DNA of 64,000 bases. Origin: an uncultured Campylobacter sp. Its GTDB lineage: Bacteria > Campylobacterota > Campylobacteria > Campylobacterales > Campylobacteraceae. Made by a program: the position numbers and the translations under genes. This document shows, one piece after another, positions 1 to 8,825 of the stretch (within the stretch, counting starts at the first letter, position 1; the number at the start of each line of letters is the position of its first letter). The notes under the pieces were generated by a model. It saw only the letters and a program-made list of their open reading frames with translations, was not told the DNA's origin and did not search any database. The stretch lies in the NCBI RefSeq assembly GCF_938045345.1, contig NZ_CALIMS010000006.1, positions 71,783 through 135,782 on the forward strand, read 5' to 3'.

Positions 1-65
1 TATTAGGCATCGGTTTCATCTACGCCTGGAAAAAAGGAGCGCTAAATTGGCAGAGCATAAGATAA
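1..65 (+). CDS. nuoA: NADH-quinone oxidoreductase subunit A, C-terminal end only (partial)
   Basis: The window opens inside an ORF read from base 3. It encodes about 20 residues, beginning LGIGFIYAWKKGALNW, and stops with TAA at 63-65. A short hydrophobic end followed by a basic WKKGAL tail directly upstream of nuoB fits the C-terminus of NuoA, a three-helix membrane subunit of complex I. The stop lies inside nuoB, giving a 19-base overlap and implying translational coupling. The identification rests mostly on position; the rest of the gene is outside the window. Confidence 0.75.
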   Translation, partial: LGIGFIYAWKKGALNWQSIR

Positions 66-556
66 ACTACGCGCGCGAAAACGGGCTTCCAGTAGTTCTT
101 ACCACCGTCGATAAGCTGATTGCGTGGGGCAGAAGTAACTCTTTGTGGGCGATGACGTACGGGCTTGCGTGCTGTGCGATCGAGATGATGGCGGCGGGTG
201 CGGGCAGATTTGACTTCGATCGCTTCGGTACGATATTTCGCGCAAGCGCCAAGCAATCGGATGTAATGATAATCGCAGGCACACTTAGCAAAAAGCATGC
301 CGAGTTTACGCGCCGCCTATACGACGCGATGCCCGAGCCCAAATGGGTCATCAGTATGGGTAGCTGCGCCAATACCGGAGGGATGTTTAATACCTACGCG
401 ACGGTGCAGGGCTGCGATCGCATAGTGCCCGTGGATATCTATCTGCCAGGATGCGCGCCTCGCCCTGAGACGCTGCAGTTTGCGCTGATGGTGCTGCAAA
501 AAAAGATCCGCACCCAAACGCCACGCCGTGCACAAAAGGCAAAAAGGCTGATCTGA
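47..556 (+). CDS. nuoB: NADH-quinone oxidoreductase subunit B (N2 cluster subunit)
   Basis: This 169-residue subunit holds the terminal N2 [4Fe-4S] cluster, which hands electrons to menaquinone at the junction of the peripheral and membrane arms of complex I. The family cluster ligands are visible: the tandem C42-C43 in LACCAIEMM, C107 in GSCANTGG and C136 in PGCAPRPE. Length is normal. The start is TTG at 47, overlapping the end of nuoA; an AAGGAG sits at 34-39. The stop overlaps the nuoC start by one base (TGATG). It is part of a continuous nuo operon. Confidence 0.96.
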   Translation: MAEHKINYARENGLPVVLTTVDKLIAWGRSNSLWAMTYGLACCAIEMMAAGAGRFDFDRFGTIFRASAKQSDVMIIAGTLSKKHAEFTRRLYDAMPEPKWVISMGSCANTGGMFNTYATVQGCDRIVPVDIYLPGCAPRPETLQFALMVLQKKIRTQTPRRAQKAKRLI

Positions 557-1344
557 TGAGAAAATTTAATCCCAAAGGCGATCAGAGTAAAAAAAATTAC
601 TACAAAGACAGATTTTTTATCCCCGAGGAAACGCCGAAGTTGGAGGTAGCCAAAAGCGATTTTAAAGACGATTTGGATGCGCTTGAAGGCTTTAAAATTT
701 TAAACTCATACGTGGAATTTAACACCCTCGTGCTCTATGTGGAGCCCGCGCAAAATTTAGCGGCGCTACGTGCGCTTAAGAGCGCTGGATATGAAATTTT
801 GTGCGAGCTAAGCGGCGTAGATTTTACCGAGGCTCGCGGCGGCATCGAGGTTTTTTATCAGCTTTTGGATATCAAAAGGGCGCGCCGCGCGCGGCTAAAG
901 TGCTTCGTGCCGAATGAGAGCTTTTTGCAAAGCGCTGCGGGCATCTACAAAAGCGCGAACTGGGCGGAGCGCGAGCTATACGATATGATGGGCGTTTGGA
1001 TTGAAAATCATCCAAATTTAGCGCGCCTAATAATGCCTGATGATTGGTTCGGATACCCGCTTTTGAAGTCCTATCCGCTGCAAGGAGACGAGTTTGCCAA
1101 GTGGTACGAGGTGGATAAAATTTTTGGGCGCGATGCACGTGAACGGATCGGCGAGGAGAACCGAAATTCCGCATTCGTGGATGAAAAAGATACCTTTAAC
1201 TTCGCGCGGCTCTATCACGAGAGCGGTTATGGCGAGCCGCGGCCGCAAGAGAAAATTTTACAAGAATATCAAGAAGAGGGCGGCGTGCGCTTCGTAAAAC
1301 GCGCTAAACGCGGAATTTACAAGATCATTACAAAGAGAAAATAA
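556..1344 (+). CDS. nuoC: NADH-quinone oxidoreductase subunit C (30 kDa subunit)
   Basis: A peripheral-arm structural subunit of complex I, 262 residues. The conserved core is visible around residues 130-175: ANWAERELYDMMGV, then HPNLARLIMPDDW and the GYPLLKSYPL segment typical of the 30-kDa subunit family. The N-terminal 30 residues are charged and less conserved. The C-terminal 60 residues extend beyond the core, as in other epsilonproteobacterial NuoC. The start codon overlaps the nuoB stop and the stop overlaps the nuoD start, so it sits in a fully coupled operon. Confidence 0.95.
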   Translation: MRKFNPKGDQSKKNYYKDRFFIPEETPKLEVAKSDFKDDLDALEGFKILNSYVEFNTLVLYVEPAQNLAALRALKSAGYEILCELSGVDFTEARGGIEVFYQLLDIKRARRARLKCFVPNESFLQSAAGIYKSANWAERELYDMMGVWIENHPNLARLIMPDDWFGYPLLKSYPLQGDEFAKWYEVDKIFGRDARERIGEENRNSAFVDEKDTFNFARLYHESGYGEPRPQEKILQEYQEEGGVRFVKRAKRGIYKIITKRK

Positions 1345-2570
1345 TGCAAAATCGAAGCAAGCTAAGACCGTTTTTCGAAAACATCGAGTACGAGCGCGAG
1401 GGCGCGAATATGATCTTAAATTTCGGTCCGCAGCATCCAAGCGCGCACGGCCAGCTAAAGCTAGTGCTGGAGCTTGACGGCGAGCGCATCGTGCGTGCGC
1501 GCCCGGGCGTAGGCTATATGCACCGAGGCATCGAAAAGATGGCAGAAAATATGATCTACGCGGAATTCGTCCCTGTAACAGACCGCATCGATTACATCGC
1601 ATCGGGTTCGAACAACTACGGCTTTTGCGCCGCGGTCGAGAAGCTCTGCGGCATCGAAGTGCCGCGCCGCGCACAGATCATCCGCACGATCTTGCTGGAG
1701 CTTAATCGCATCAGCTCGCACCTTCTGTTTTTGGGGACGCACGCGCTTGATATCGGTGCGATGACGGTATTTCTCTACTGTTTTCGCTCGCGCGAATACA
1801 TACTTGATCTCATAGAAAAATACTGCGGCGCGCGCCTTACGCACAATAATATCAAAATCGGCGGCGTATTTTTGGATCTACCTAACGGCTGGCTAGAAGA
1901 GATGCTAAAATTTTGCGACGAATTCCCGAGCGATATTAAAGAATTTGAAGATATGCTCGATACGAATAGAATTTGGCTAATGCGAACCGAAGGGGTGGGT
2001 GTGATCTCGCACGAAGTGGCTCTTAGCTGCGGCTGTAGCGGAGTAACGCTGCGCGCTAGCGGGCATGCTTGGGATATCCGCAAAGAGGAGCCCTATCTCA
2101 TCTACGACGAGCTTGATTTTGACGTGCCGTATGCGAGCGAGGGCGATTGCTACGCGCGCTATAAGTGTTATATGGCAGAGATGCGCGAGAGCCTTAAAAT
2201 TTTGCGCCAGTGCGCCAAACACTATCCGCTGAGCGATCCGCAAATTTTAGCGATCGACCCCGCTTACGTAAATCCTAGCAAAGAGCAGATTATGACGCAG
2301 AACTACTCGCTGATGCAGCATTTTGTGTTAGTCACTCAGGGCTTACGCCCGCCCGTGGGCGAAATTTACGCCGCGAGCGAGAGTCCTAAGGGCGAGCTTG
2401 GATTTTATATCCGCTCGATGGGCGAAAGTCGCCCGTACCGCCTTAAGATCCGCACGCCGAGCTTTTGGCATTGCGCGGTCTATGAGGAAATTTTGCCCGG
2501 GCAGTATCTTGCCGATGCCGCGGCGATCATCGGCAGCACGAATATTATCTTAGGCGAGGTGGATCGATGA
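1344..2570 (+). CDS. nuoD: NADH-quinone oxidoreductase subunit D (49 kDa subunit)
   Basis: The 408-residue 49-kDa subunit forms the quinone-binding cavity together with NuoB. Family signatures are clear: LNFGPQHPSAHG near residue 26, GYMHRGIEK near residue 57, the ISSHLLFLGTHALDIGA stretch, and the C-terminal end GSTNIILGEVDR, which is characteristic of the family. It starts with ATG overlapping the nuoC stop, and its own end overlaps the next gene by four bases (ATGA). Within this ordinary gene I count about ten RAATTY hexamers, used as the baseline for the insertion tracts described elsewhere. Confidence 0.97.
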   Translation: MQNRSKLRPFFENIEYEREGANMILNFGPQHPSAHGQLKLVLELDGERIVRARPGVGYMHRGIEKMAENMIYAEFVPVTDRIDYIASGSNNYGFCAAVEKLCGIEVPRRAQIIRTILLELNRISSHLLFLGTHALDIGAMTVFLYCFRSREYILDLIEKYCGARLTHNNIKIGGVFLDLPNGWLEEMLKFCDEFPSDIKEFEDMLDTNRIWLMRTEGVGVISHEVALSCGCSGVTLRASGHAWDIRKEEPYLIYDELDFDVPYASEGDCYARYKCYMAEMRESLKILRQCAKHYPLSDPQILAIDPAYVNPSKEQIMTQNYSLMQHFVLVTQGLRPPVGEIYAASESPKGELGFYIRSMGESRPYRLKIRTPSFWHCAVYEEILPGQYLADAAAIIGSTNIILGEVDR

Positions 2571-2797
2571 AGCGCTACGATTTAAGGCATCTGGGCGATA
2601 AATTTTTAAACCGCATGGGCGAAATTTTAAAAAATTCCGCTCACGGCGAGACGATGATCTTTATGTTTGAAATGGGCGATTTTAGCGCAGTTCAAAAAAG
2701 CGCAGATCTGGTGGAGGGGCTAAATTCCACGCTTTTAAGCTCGATCCGCTATAACCAAGTCGATTGGATGGTCGTCGCCAAAAAGGGGAGAGGATGA
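2567..2797 (+). CDS. Small NuoE-position subunit of epsilonproteobacterial complex I
   Basis: A 76-residue protein in the place where other bacteria encode NuoE. It has no cysteine quartet for a [2Fe-2S] cluster and no resemblance to the 24-kDa subunit. In Campylobacter and Helicobacter the NADH-binding NuoE/NuoF pair is replaced by two small proteins (Cj1575c/Cj1574c type, from memory), and the complex accepts electrons from flavodoxin instead of NADH. The protein is soluble, with a short conserved-looking GETMIFMFEMGDF segment. It overlaps nuoD (ATGA) and the next gene (ATGA), so it belongs to the operon. Function in this organism is inferred from position. Confidence 0.85.
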   Translation: MKRYDLRHLGDKFLNRMGEILKNSAHGETMIFMFEMGDFSAVQKSADLVEGLNSTLLSSIRYNQVDWMVVAKKGRG

Positions 2798-3501
2798 AAA
2801 TTTTAAATTTCGCGTCGCTGCTTAGCCTGCAAAATCCCGCGCTCGCAGCCAGTTTTCAGAGCGCTGAAATTTTAAGCGTATCGCCGCTGCAAGATCCGCA
2901 TCTTCCCGGCGAGCTGATAAAATGCGAAATCGGCGCGCAAAGCTTCGTGCTGGCGCTAATCTGCGCTAGTTTTTGCGACGAGCCCTATTTTGCGGATCTG
3001 GATCTGGAGTATCTAAGTGGCGAAAGCAGCGTGGGCGAGGAGGAGATCGAGCAGATCGCGGAGTTTTTACGGGGAGGCTGCGACGCGATTTTGATCGACG
3101 ATGCGCTTATTAAAACTCATCCCGACGCCGAAAATATCAAAGCCTTTCTATCTCTCATAGCGGCGAAGTTCGAGATTAAAATTTTAAATTTACGCGGCGA
3201 GCGAGCGGATTTAGGCGCGCAAGAGCGGTTAAATTTAAGCCCGCTTAAAGAACCTGAGAATTTCGACGGCGCCGTGGTTTTTAAGCACGATGCGGACGAG
3301 CGGCTCATCGGCGGAAGGTATTTTTGCATGGTCGCAAAGATCAAGGGCGGCGATCGCGTCCGCATCAAGACGCCGCATTTAAATTTGGAAAAAGAATTTA
3401 TTTTGGATGAGGAGCTAAAGGGCACGATCGCGCTTTTGGGCTCGGGCGGTCAGGGCTTTGGCGGTTATAATTTCGAACTAGCCGAAATTTCTAAGGTTTA
3501 A
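2794..3501 (+). CDS. NuoF-position subunit of epsilonproteobacterial complex I
   Basis: A 235-residue protein sitting where NuoF would be. It lacks the NADH/FMN glycine-rich motifs and the cluster cysteines of the 51-kDa subunit, so it is not a NuoF homologue by sequence. By position it matches the Cj1574c-type protein thought to help dock flavodoxin. I chose the ATG at 2794, preceded by GGGGAGAGG and overlapping the upstream stop (ATGA), over an in-frame ATG 30 bases earlier. The C-terminal portion (KIKGGDRVRIKTPHL, then GSGGQGFGGYNFE) looks like a beta-rich domain. Electron-input role is inferred. Confidence 0.83.
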   Translation: MKILNFASLLSLQNPALAASFQSAEILSVSPLQDPHLPGELIKCEIGAQSFVLALICASFCDEPYFADLDLEYLSGESSVGEEEIEQIAEFLRGGCDAILIDDALIKTHPDAENIKAFLSLIAAKFEIKILNLRGERADLGAQERLNLSPLKEPENFDGAVVFKHDADERLIGGRYFCMVAKIKGGDRVRIKTPHLNLEKEFILDEELKGTIALLGSGGQGFGGYNFELAEISKV

Positions 3502-3502
3502 A

Positions 3503-6208
3503 ATGGCAAAGATCACGATCGACGGAAAAGCTTGCGAGTGCGACGAGGGCGAGTATATCTTGCAGGTCGCGCGTCGCTGCGGCGTTTTTATCCCTGCGCT
3601 TTGTTATCTAAGCGGCGGTACGCCGACGCTCGCATGCAGGCTTTGTATGGTCGAAGCGGACGGCAAGCGCGTCTATAGCTGCAACGCCAAGGCCAAAGAC
3701 GGCATGGTCGTTTACAGCCGCAGCCCCGAAATTGACGCCGAGCGCGAGGCGATCACGCAGGTTTATTGTATCAACCATCCGATGGCATGCGGGGTTTGCG
3801 ATCAAAGCGGCGAGTGCGAGCTTCAAAATTTAGCCCATCTGATGCGCACAAATGCCCAAAGCTACGCTATCCGCGATACGGCGCGCGAGGTGCAGGATTG
3901 GGGTTATTTGAGCTATGATCCCAGCCTTTGTATCGTCTGCGAGCGCTGTATTACCGCCGCGAAAGACCGCTTGGGCGTAGATGCGTTTAAACTCGTTCCG
4001 CGCGGCGGAGACGCGCCGAGTAAGGAGCAAAAGGACGCAATGCCCAAAGACGCCTACGCCGTATGGAACAAACTTCAAAAAAGCCTAATCGCGCGGGTAA
4101 ATGAAAATGATGATTGCGTAAACTACGGCGAGAGCGCGGCGGTTTGCCCGACTGGGGCTCTGGTAGAGAGCGCGTTTAAATACGTTTCAAACGCCTGGGA
4201 GTTGCGTCAAATCCCCGCTTCCAATCCACACAGCAGCGATTGCGAACTGCTTTATTACGAGGTCAAGCGCCGCGGCATAGGCGACCCGCGTGAAAAAATT
4301 TATCGCGTTAGCAGCGACATAAATTTTAGCGTTCTGCATGCAGGAGCGCGCTTCGGCTGGGATTTCTCAAACGAGCGGGCGAGCAAAAACGAAGCGGTTT
4401 TTAGCCGTATCGTGCGCGGCATCGAGGACGGCGAGATCAAAAATATTAAATTTAATAGTTTCATCACCAATGAAGAAGCGCGGATTTTAGAGCTTTTGCG
4501 GCAAAAATTTAAACTCGCTCTGATCAACGACGAAGCGCTTGCCTATCAAAAATTCCTGCGCGAATTTTCAAAGCTTAGCGGCACGAAATTTTATAATGCG
4601 GATTCGCAGACTATTAAAAATAGCGATTTCATCGTAGTTTGCGGCACATTTTTGCGCAGTGACGCTCCAAATCTGGGCTATGCGGTAAACAGCGCCTGCA
4701 AGCTAAATAAGGCAAGCGGGATCTATTTTCATCCGTTTTGCGACGAGGGGATTAAGGGCTTTAGTAAAAATTTCATCCATCAACCGCACGCTGTAGGGTT
4801 GGAGGCGCAGATCCTGCTTTGGATCTTGCAAAAATTCGGACATGATTTGCCTGAGTGGCTGGATACGAAACTTGCGGCGGAATTTAAAATTTCGCGTGCC
4901 GCGGCGAAGCAAAATTTAGACGAGAAATCCGCAGATTCGCAAAATCTTGAGAATTCTGCGGAGGCAAATGGCGCTGGGAACGTTGCGAGTGCGAGCGGTG
5001 CCGAAAATTCCGCAAGCGCGGACGGCGCTGAAAATTCCGCAAAAAATTCTGCGCAGAATTCCGAAAATGTTACGGAAAGTAAAATTTCAAATTTTGCCCG
5101 CGCGCTTGGTCTGGATGAGCAAAAAATAGATGAAATTTTGGCTAAAAAGGAGTATTTTTCGCTCATCATCGGCGAGGATTTTATCCGAACGCCAAATAGC
5201 GCTATGCTCGCGCGCCTGGCGGGTTTGGTGCAGCACTACACGCCATTTAAAGTACTAGTGGTGCCGCCACGCACGAATAGCCTTGGCGTCGCACTCATCT
5301 GTGAACTTAGCGCGCAAATGAGCGCTGGTGAGACGCTAGGCTATAACGAAGCGGGTGATATAAGCTTCGGCGTGCTGGAAGCGGATCTGGACGCGCCTAG
5401 CTTGGTGCAGCAGGAGGGCACGTTTACGAACTACGACAAGCGCGTAGTGCCTACGAATGCGGCGCTTGATTATCGCGGATACGAGCTAAACGACATCGCC
5501 TGTGCGCTGGGAGTTTGCGCGGAGCACGCGATCAGCTATACGTCAAGCTTGGGCGCGGATTTTGAGCAGGTTAAATTTGATGATTTAGAAAATTTTTACG
5601 ACAACGGCGGCGCAAATCACCGCGGATATGAGCTGCGAAATGAGAAGTTCTCCGCTAGCGAGGAGGAGTTTGAAATTTCGCCTTCCGCGCCGCTTAGAGC
5701 AGGCGAAGGCGAAATTTTAATCTATGAGGCAAATCCGCTGCATCAATTTAATAAATTTAGCGGCGCAAGCAGCGGACTAGGCGAAGCGGGCGCGCTGTAT
5801 CTAAGCCCTAGCATCGCCGAAAGCTTGGGCGTGAGCGCAGGCGACGTCGTTAAAATTTACCAAGCGGACGATGCGGGCCATAATGAAAAAACTAGCGGCG
5901 CAGGCAAAACTGGCGCTGCTGATAATGAAAGTGACAAGGGCGGCGCCGGTTATGCGAAAAAAGTGGATCGTGCAAGCGGCGCGCACAAAGTCGGCGCCTC
6001 TGATAATGAAAATAGCGAAAGCGGCACAGAGGGGCTCGTAAGCTTAAAGCGCGAAATCGTCGCTAGCGTAAAGATCGATCCAGGCTTTAGCGGGGCGTAT
6101 CTGCCGTATTTTGATGAGAAACTACGCGGCGAGATATTTTTCAAAACCTCACGCTACGCAAGCGTAAAAATCGAGAAAATTTCAAATTCTAAAGGAGAGG
6201 GCAGATGA
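3503..6208 (+). CDS. nuoG: NADH-quinone oxidoreductase subunit G, with two low-complexity insertions
   Basis: The 75-kDa iron-sulfur subunit, 901 residues, longer than I would expect for Campylobacter NuoG. The N-terminal [2Fe-2S] ligands are visible (C34, C45, C48, C60). They are followed by the HPMACGVCDQSGEC type N3 motif and a CIVCERC...CPTGAL type N4 motif. The molybdopterin-like domain then follows without an obvious extra N7 cluster. Two stretches interrupt the fold: about residues 475-525 (Asn/Ser/Ala/Glu-rich, repeated ENSA units) and about 789-846 (Gly/Ala/Lys/Asp-rich). Both look like lineage-specific insertions. The gene starts one base after the NuoF-like gene and ends overlapping nuoH by four bases. 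Confidence 0.95.
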   Translation: MAKITIDGKACECDEGEYILQVARRCGVFIPALCYLSGGTPTLACRLCMVEADGKRVYSCNAKAKDGMVVYSRSPEIDAEREAITQVYCINHPMACGVCDQSGECELQNLAHLMRTNAQSYAIRDTAREVQDWGYLSYDPSLCIVCERCITAAKDRLGVDAFKLVPRGGDAPSKEQKDAMPKDAYAVWNKLQKSLIARVNENDDCVNYGESAAVCPTGALVESAFKYVSNAWELRQIPASNPHSSDCELLYYEVKRRGIGDPREKIYRVSSDINFSVLHAGARFGWDFSNERASKNEAVFSRIVRGIEDGEIKNIKFNSFITNEEARILELLRQKFKLALINDEALAYQKFLREFSKLSGTKFYNADSQTIKNSDFIVVCGTFLRSDAPNLGYAVNSACKLNKASGIYFHPFCDEGIKGFSKNFIHQPHAVGLEAQILLWILQKFGHDLPEWLDTKLAAEFKISRAAAKQNLDEKSADSQNLENSAEANGAGNVASASGAENSASADGAENSAKNSAQNSENVTESKISNFARALGLDEQKIDEILAKKEYFSLIIGEDFIRTPNSAMLARLAGLVQHYTPFKVLVVPPRTNSLGVALICELSAQMSAGETLGYNEAGDISFGVLEADLDAPSLVQQEGTFTNYDKRVVPTNAALDYRGYELNDIACALGVCAEHAISYTSSLGADFEQVKFDDLENFYDNGGANHRGYELRNEKFSASEEEFEISPSAPLRAGEGEILIYEANPLHQFNKFSGASSGLGEAGALYLSPSIAESLGVSAGDVVKIYQADDAGHNEKTSGAGKTGAADNESDKGGAGYAKKVDRASGAHKVGASDNENSESGTEGLVSLKREIVASVKIDPGFSGAYLPYFDEKLRGEIFFKTSRYASVKIEKISNSKGEGR
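4920..5085 (+). repeat. Low-complexity ENSA-type insertion inside nuoG, rich in RAATTY
   Basis: An in-frame tract encoding repeated ENSA/GAEN/QNSE units. The 11-mer GAAAATTCCGC occurs twice (around 5002 and 5029), with close variants next to it. Over the surrounding 4880-5100 I count about ten RAATTY hexamers (AAATTC, GAATTC, AAATTT, GAATTT), near one per 22 bases. The tract keeps frame and makes a hydrophilic linker. It also opens a long but meaningless ORF on the opposite strand. Confidence 0.7.
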
Positions 6209-7200
6209 GCGATAGTGTATTTTATTTCGTAGCCACCGTCTTAAAGGCGCTCGTGATTTTAGCCGTCATCGCGCTGCTCTCGGGACTTGCGACTTACGCC
6301 GAGCGTAAGGTGCTTGCCTTTATGCAGCGCAGGATCGGGCCTTCTATGGTCGGGCCTGCGGGGCTTTTGCAGGTGGGCGCGGATATGATAAAGCTTTTTA
6401 CCAAAGAGGACGCTATCCCTGCGCGAGCGAATAAGCTTCTTTTTAAAATCGCGCCGATCATATCGGCTACGGGAGCTTTCGTGGCGCTTTCGGTAGTGCC
6501 GCTGCTACCGGAGTTTACGATCGGCGGGCGGACGATACAGCCGATTTTAAGCGATATAAATGTAGGAATTTTATTCTTGCTCGGAGCTAGCGGCACCTGC
6601 GTTTACGGACTGCTGATCGGAGGGCTTGCGAGCTACAATAAATGGGGCACTATAGGCGCGTTTCGCGCGTTTTTGCAGATCACCTGCTTTGAGGTGATAA
6701 ACGGGCTTAGCCTGATCCCTATCGTGATGATCACTGGCTCGCTCTCGCTCATCGACATCGTAAGCGCGCAAAGCGGCGGCATCGACAAGTGGTTTATCTG
6801 GAAAGAGCCCGTCTGCTTCGCGTTATTTCTGATCGCCGCTTTCGTCGAGTGCAACCGCACGCCTCTGTGTCTTACCGAAAACGAAACTGAGATCGTAGCG
6901 GGCGCTGGTACGGCGTATTCGGGCATGCGCTGGGGTATGTTTTTTATCGGCGAATATGCCAATATCATAACCTACTCCGTCGTTACGACGCTGCTGTTTT
7001 TGGGCGGATTTAACGCATTTTGGTTTATCCCTGGCGGCATTATGATGGTATTAAAATCAAGCCTCGTGTTTTTCTGCTTTCTATGGGCGCGCGCGGCATG
7101 GCCGCATCTACGCCCTGATCAGCTGATGGGGCTTTGCTGGAAAGTCTGCATGCCGTTAGCTATTGCTTGCGTGCTAATTACCGCGCTAGCGATCGTTTAA
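6205..7200 (+). CDS. nuoH: NADH-quinone oxidoreductase subunit H
   Basis: A membrane subunit of complex I at the quinone-channel entrance, 331 residues with about eight hydrophobic helices. Family motifs are plain: AERKVLAFMQRRIGPSMVGP near residue 31, ADMIKLFTKED, and the acidic loop FVECNRTPLCLTENETEIVAG near residue 215 (the ND1-type loop). Length is normal. It overlaps nuoG by four bases and is followed by nuoI after an 11-base gap. Confidence 0.97.
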   Translation: MSDSVFYFVATVLKALVILAVIALLSGLATYAERKVLAFMQRRIGPSMVGPAGLLQVGADMIKLFTKEDAIPARANKLLFKIAPIISATGAFVALSVVPLLPEFTIGGRTIQPILSDINVGILFLLGASGTCVYGLLIGGLASYNKWGTIGAFRAFLQITCFEVINGLSLIPIVMITGSLSLIDIVSAQSGGIDKWFIWKEPVCFALFLIAAFVECNRTPLCLTENETEIVAGAGTAYSGMRWGMFFIGEYANIITYSVVTTLLFLGGFNAFWFIPGGIMMVLKSSLVFFCFLWARAAWPHLRPDQLMGLCWKVCMPLAIACVLITALAIV

Positions 7201-7211
7201 GGAAGGGCGCG

Positions 7212-8300
7212 ATGGCAAGATACGCTCAGATCGACAAAAGAACCCCTATTAAATCCGGCGGCGATAAGTTTCGCAGATTCCTCTCCCGCACCTTTAACGG
7301 CGAGCTTTTCGTGGGGCTGTGGGTGGTGTTAAAAAATATGTTTAAGCGCAGCGGCTCGCACACGCTTCGGTATCCTATGGAAAAATTTGTTATGCCGCCT
7401 AGATATCGCGGCGTGCATAAGCTAATGCGCCTGCTAGAAAGCGGCAGCGAGCGCTGCATCGGATGCGGCTTGTGTGAGAAGATCTGCGTGGCAAACTGCA
7501 TCGCGATGGAGACCAGCCTCGGCGCCGACGGCCGCAAAAAGGTAGATAACTACTCGATAAATTTAGGGCGCTGCGTCTACTGCGGGCTTTGCGCGGATGT
7601 CTGCCCCGAGATCGCTATCGTGCACGGCTGCGAGTACGAGCTTGCGAGCGAACAGCGCGCGTATTACGGCTTTAAAGAGGATCTTTTGATCCGAGGCGAA
7701 AATTTATGCTTAAACGGGGCGGCGCAGGAGTTTGCGGGCTACGGCAGCCTGGATGAAAACGCAGGCGCGCGGATCAAGGTGACGCCGAACGCCTATATAA
7801 AAAGCGACGCCGCAAGCGATGAGCTAAGCTCAAAGAGCGCGGATTCAAATTTAAAAAACAGCGCCGCGGAAAGCTCCAAAAAAGAGGGTGCCGCTAGCGA
7901 TAAAATTCTATTTTCAAAGGGCGCGGGCTTAAGCGGCGAAATTTTATCCAAGCGGCAAGACGTGGGGCGTGCAAGCTTAAAGGAAAGTTCCGCCGCGGAC
8001 GCCGAAAATTCTAAAGAAAATTCCGTTACGGACGCTCAAAATTCCGCGCCTGATTCACAGCGAAATTCCAAAGAAAATCTCGTCTCTCAGAGCGCCGAAG
8101 ATTCCGCTACGGATAGTAAAAATTTGGCGGAGAATTCTAAAGAGAGTTCCGTTGTGTCGCATGCTGAAAATTCTGTCGGCGATTCTACGGAAAATTTTAA
8201 AAATAATTCCGCTACAAACGACGATTCTTCGGAGAATTCCAAAGAAAATTCCGCCTCGCAAAGCGCCGAGGATTCCGCCGCGCAGGGGGAGGAGCAATGA
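7212..8300 (+). CDS. nuoI: NADH-quinone oxidoreductase subunit I with a long low-complexity C-terminal tail
   Basis: A ferredoxin-like subunit carrying clusters N6a and N6b. Two CxxCxxCxxxC motifs are clear: CIGCGLCEKIC and CVYCGLCADVCPEI. The start is ATG at 7212, which begins MARYAQIDKRTPI; an earlier in-frame start at 7134 lies inside nuoH. The conserved part ends near residue 190, which is the usual full length. About 165 further residues (roughly 196-362) are a Ser/Asn/Ala/Glu/Lys-rich tail made of degenerate (E/D)NS(A/K) units. The tail has no membrane segment or recognisable domain and would be disordered. The stop overlaps nuoJ (ATGA). Confidence 0.94.
   Translation: MARYAQIDKRTPIKSGGDKFRRFLSRTFNGELFVGLWVVLKNMFKRSGSHTLRYPMEKFVMPPRYRGVHKLMRLLESGSERCIGCGLCEKICVANCIAMETSLGADGRKKVDNYSINLGRCVYCGLCADVCPEIAIVHGCEYELASEQRAYYGFKEDLLIRGENLCLNGAAQEFAGYGSLDENAGARIKVTPNAYIKSDAASDELSSKSADSNLKNSAAESSKKEGAASDKILFSKGAGLSGEILSKRQDVGRASLKESSAADAENSKENSVTDAQNSAPDSQRNSKENLVSQSAEDSATDSKNLAENSKESSVVSHAENSVGDSTENFKNNSATNDDSSENSKENSASQSAEDSAAQGEEQ
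7800..8290 (+). repeat. RAATTY-dense low-complexity tail of nuoI
   Basis: The 3' part of nuoI is a degenerate repeat of short units such as GAAAATTCC and GAGAATTCC, encoding ENS/DSA/QNS blocks. By eye it contains about thirteen RAATTY sites in 490 bases. The density falls off sharply in nuoJ. Unit lengths are irregular, so this is not a clean tandem repeat. Confidence 0.7.
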
Positions 8301-8824
8301 TACAAACGCTTGCATTTTATTTTTTCAGCGCGGTTTGCCTGGCGCTTTTCGGCATCAGCGTTTTTAGCAAAAACGTCCTTTATGCCCTTAGCGCGCTGGC
8401 CGGCGGTATGGTCTTTATGAGCGGATTTTTCTTCTTGCTGGATGCGGAGTTTTTGGGCGTAGTGCAGATCATAGTCTACACGGGCGCCGTGATCGTGCTT
8501 TACGGCTTCGCGCTGATGTTTTTGGGCGCGGATAAAAACGTAAACGAGCCCAAAAAGGGGGCAAGGCTATTTTTCGCGCTTAGCGGCGTGATTGCATTTT
8601 TGCTCGTGATTATCGTGCTCGGCGCAGTGGTTGCGAACAACGTAGAAACGCTTAAAATTTTAAACACCGACGATACCGAGGCGCTTGGGATGATTATCTT
8701 TACGAAATATCTGGCGATTTTCGAGCTTGCCGCCGTGATGCTGCTCGTGGCGATGATCTGCGCTATCGTGCTTGCGCATAAGCAGATGGACGCGAGCCTG
8801 AGCTACGAAGAGAGCGAGGGATAA
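8297..8824 (+). CDS. nuoJ: NADH-quinone oxidoreductase subunit J
   Basis: A 175-residue membrane subunit with five predicted hydrophobic helices, part of the ND6-type module. The conserved VQIIVYTGAVIVLYGFALMF-like stretch is at about residues 54-75, including the pi-bulge region of ND6. The ATG overlaps the nuoI stop, and nuoK follows after one base. Confidence 0.95.
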   Translation: MIQTLAFYFFSAVCLALFGISVFSKNVLYALSALAGGMVFMSGFFFLLDAEFLGVVQIIVYTGAVIVLYGFALMFLGADKNVNEPKKGARLFFALSGVIAFLLVIIVLGAVVANNVETLKILNTDDTEALGMIIFTKYLAIFELAAVMLLVAMICAIVLAHKQMDASLSYEESEG

Positions 8825-8825
8825 A

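Noticed and set aside
4780..5169. Long antisense ORF across the nuoG insertion
   Set aside because: It arises from reading the low-complexity tract backwards; the forward frame is nuoG with intact motifs on both sides. Similar antisense frames occur over nuoI and the RND insertion.
7800..8290. CRISPR-like array in the nuoI tail
   Set aside because: Units are irregular in length and spacing, in frame, and translated; no identical repeats and no cas genes.
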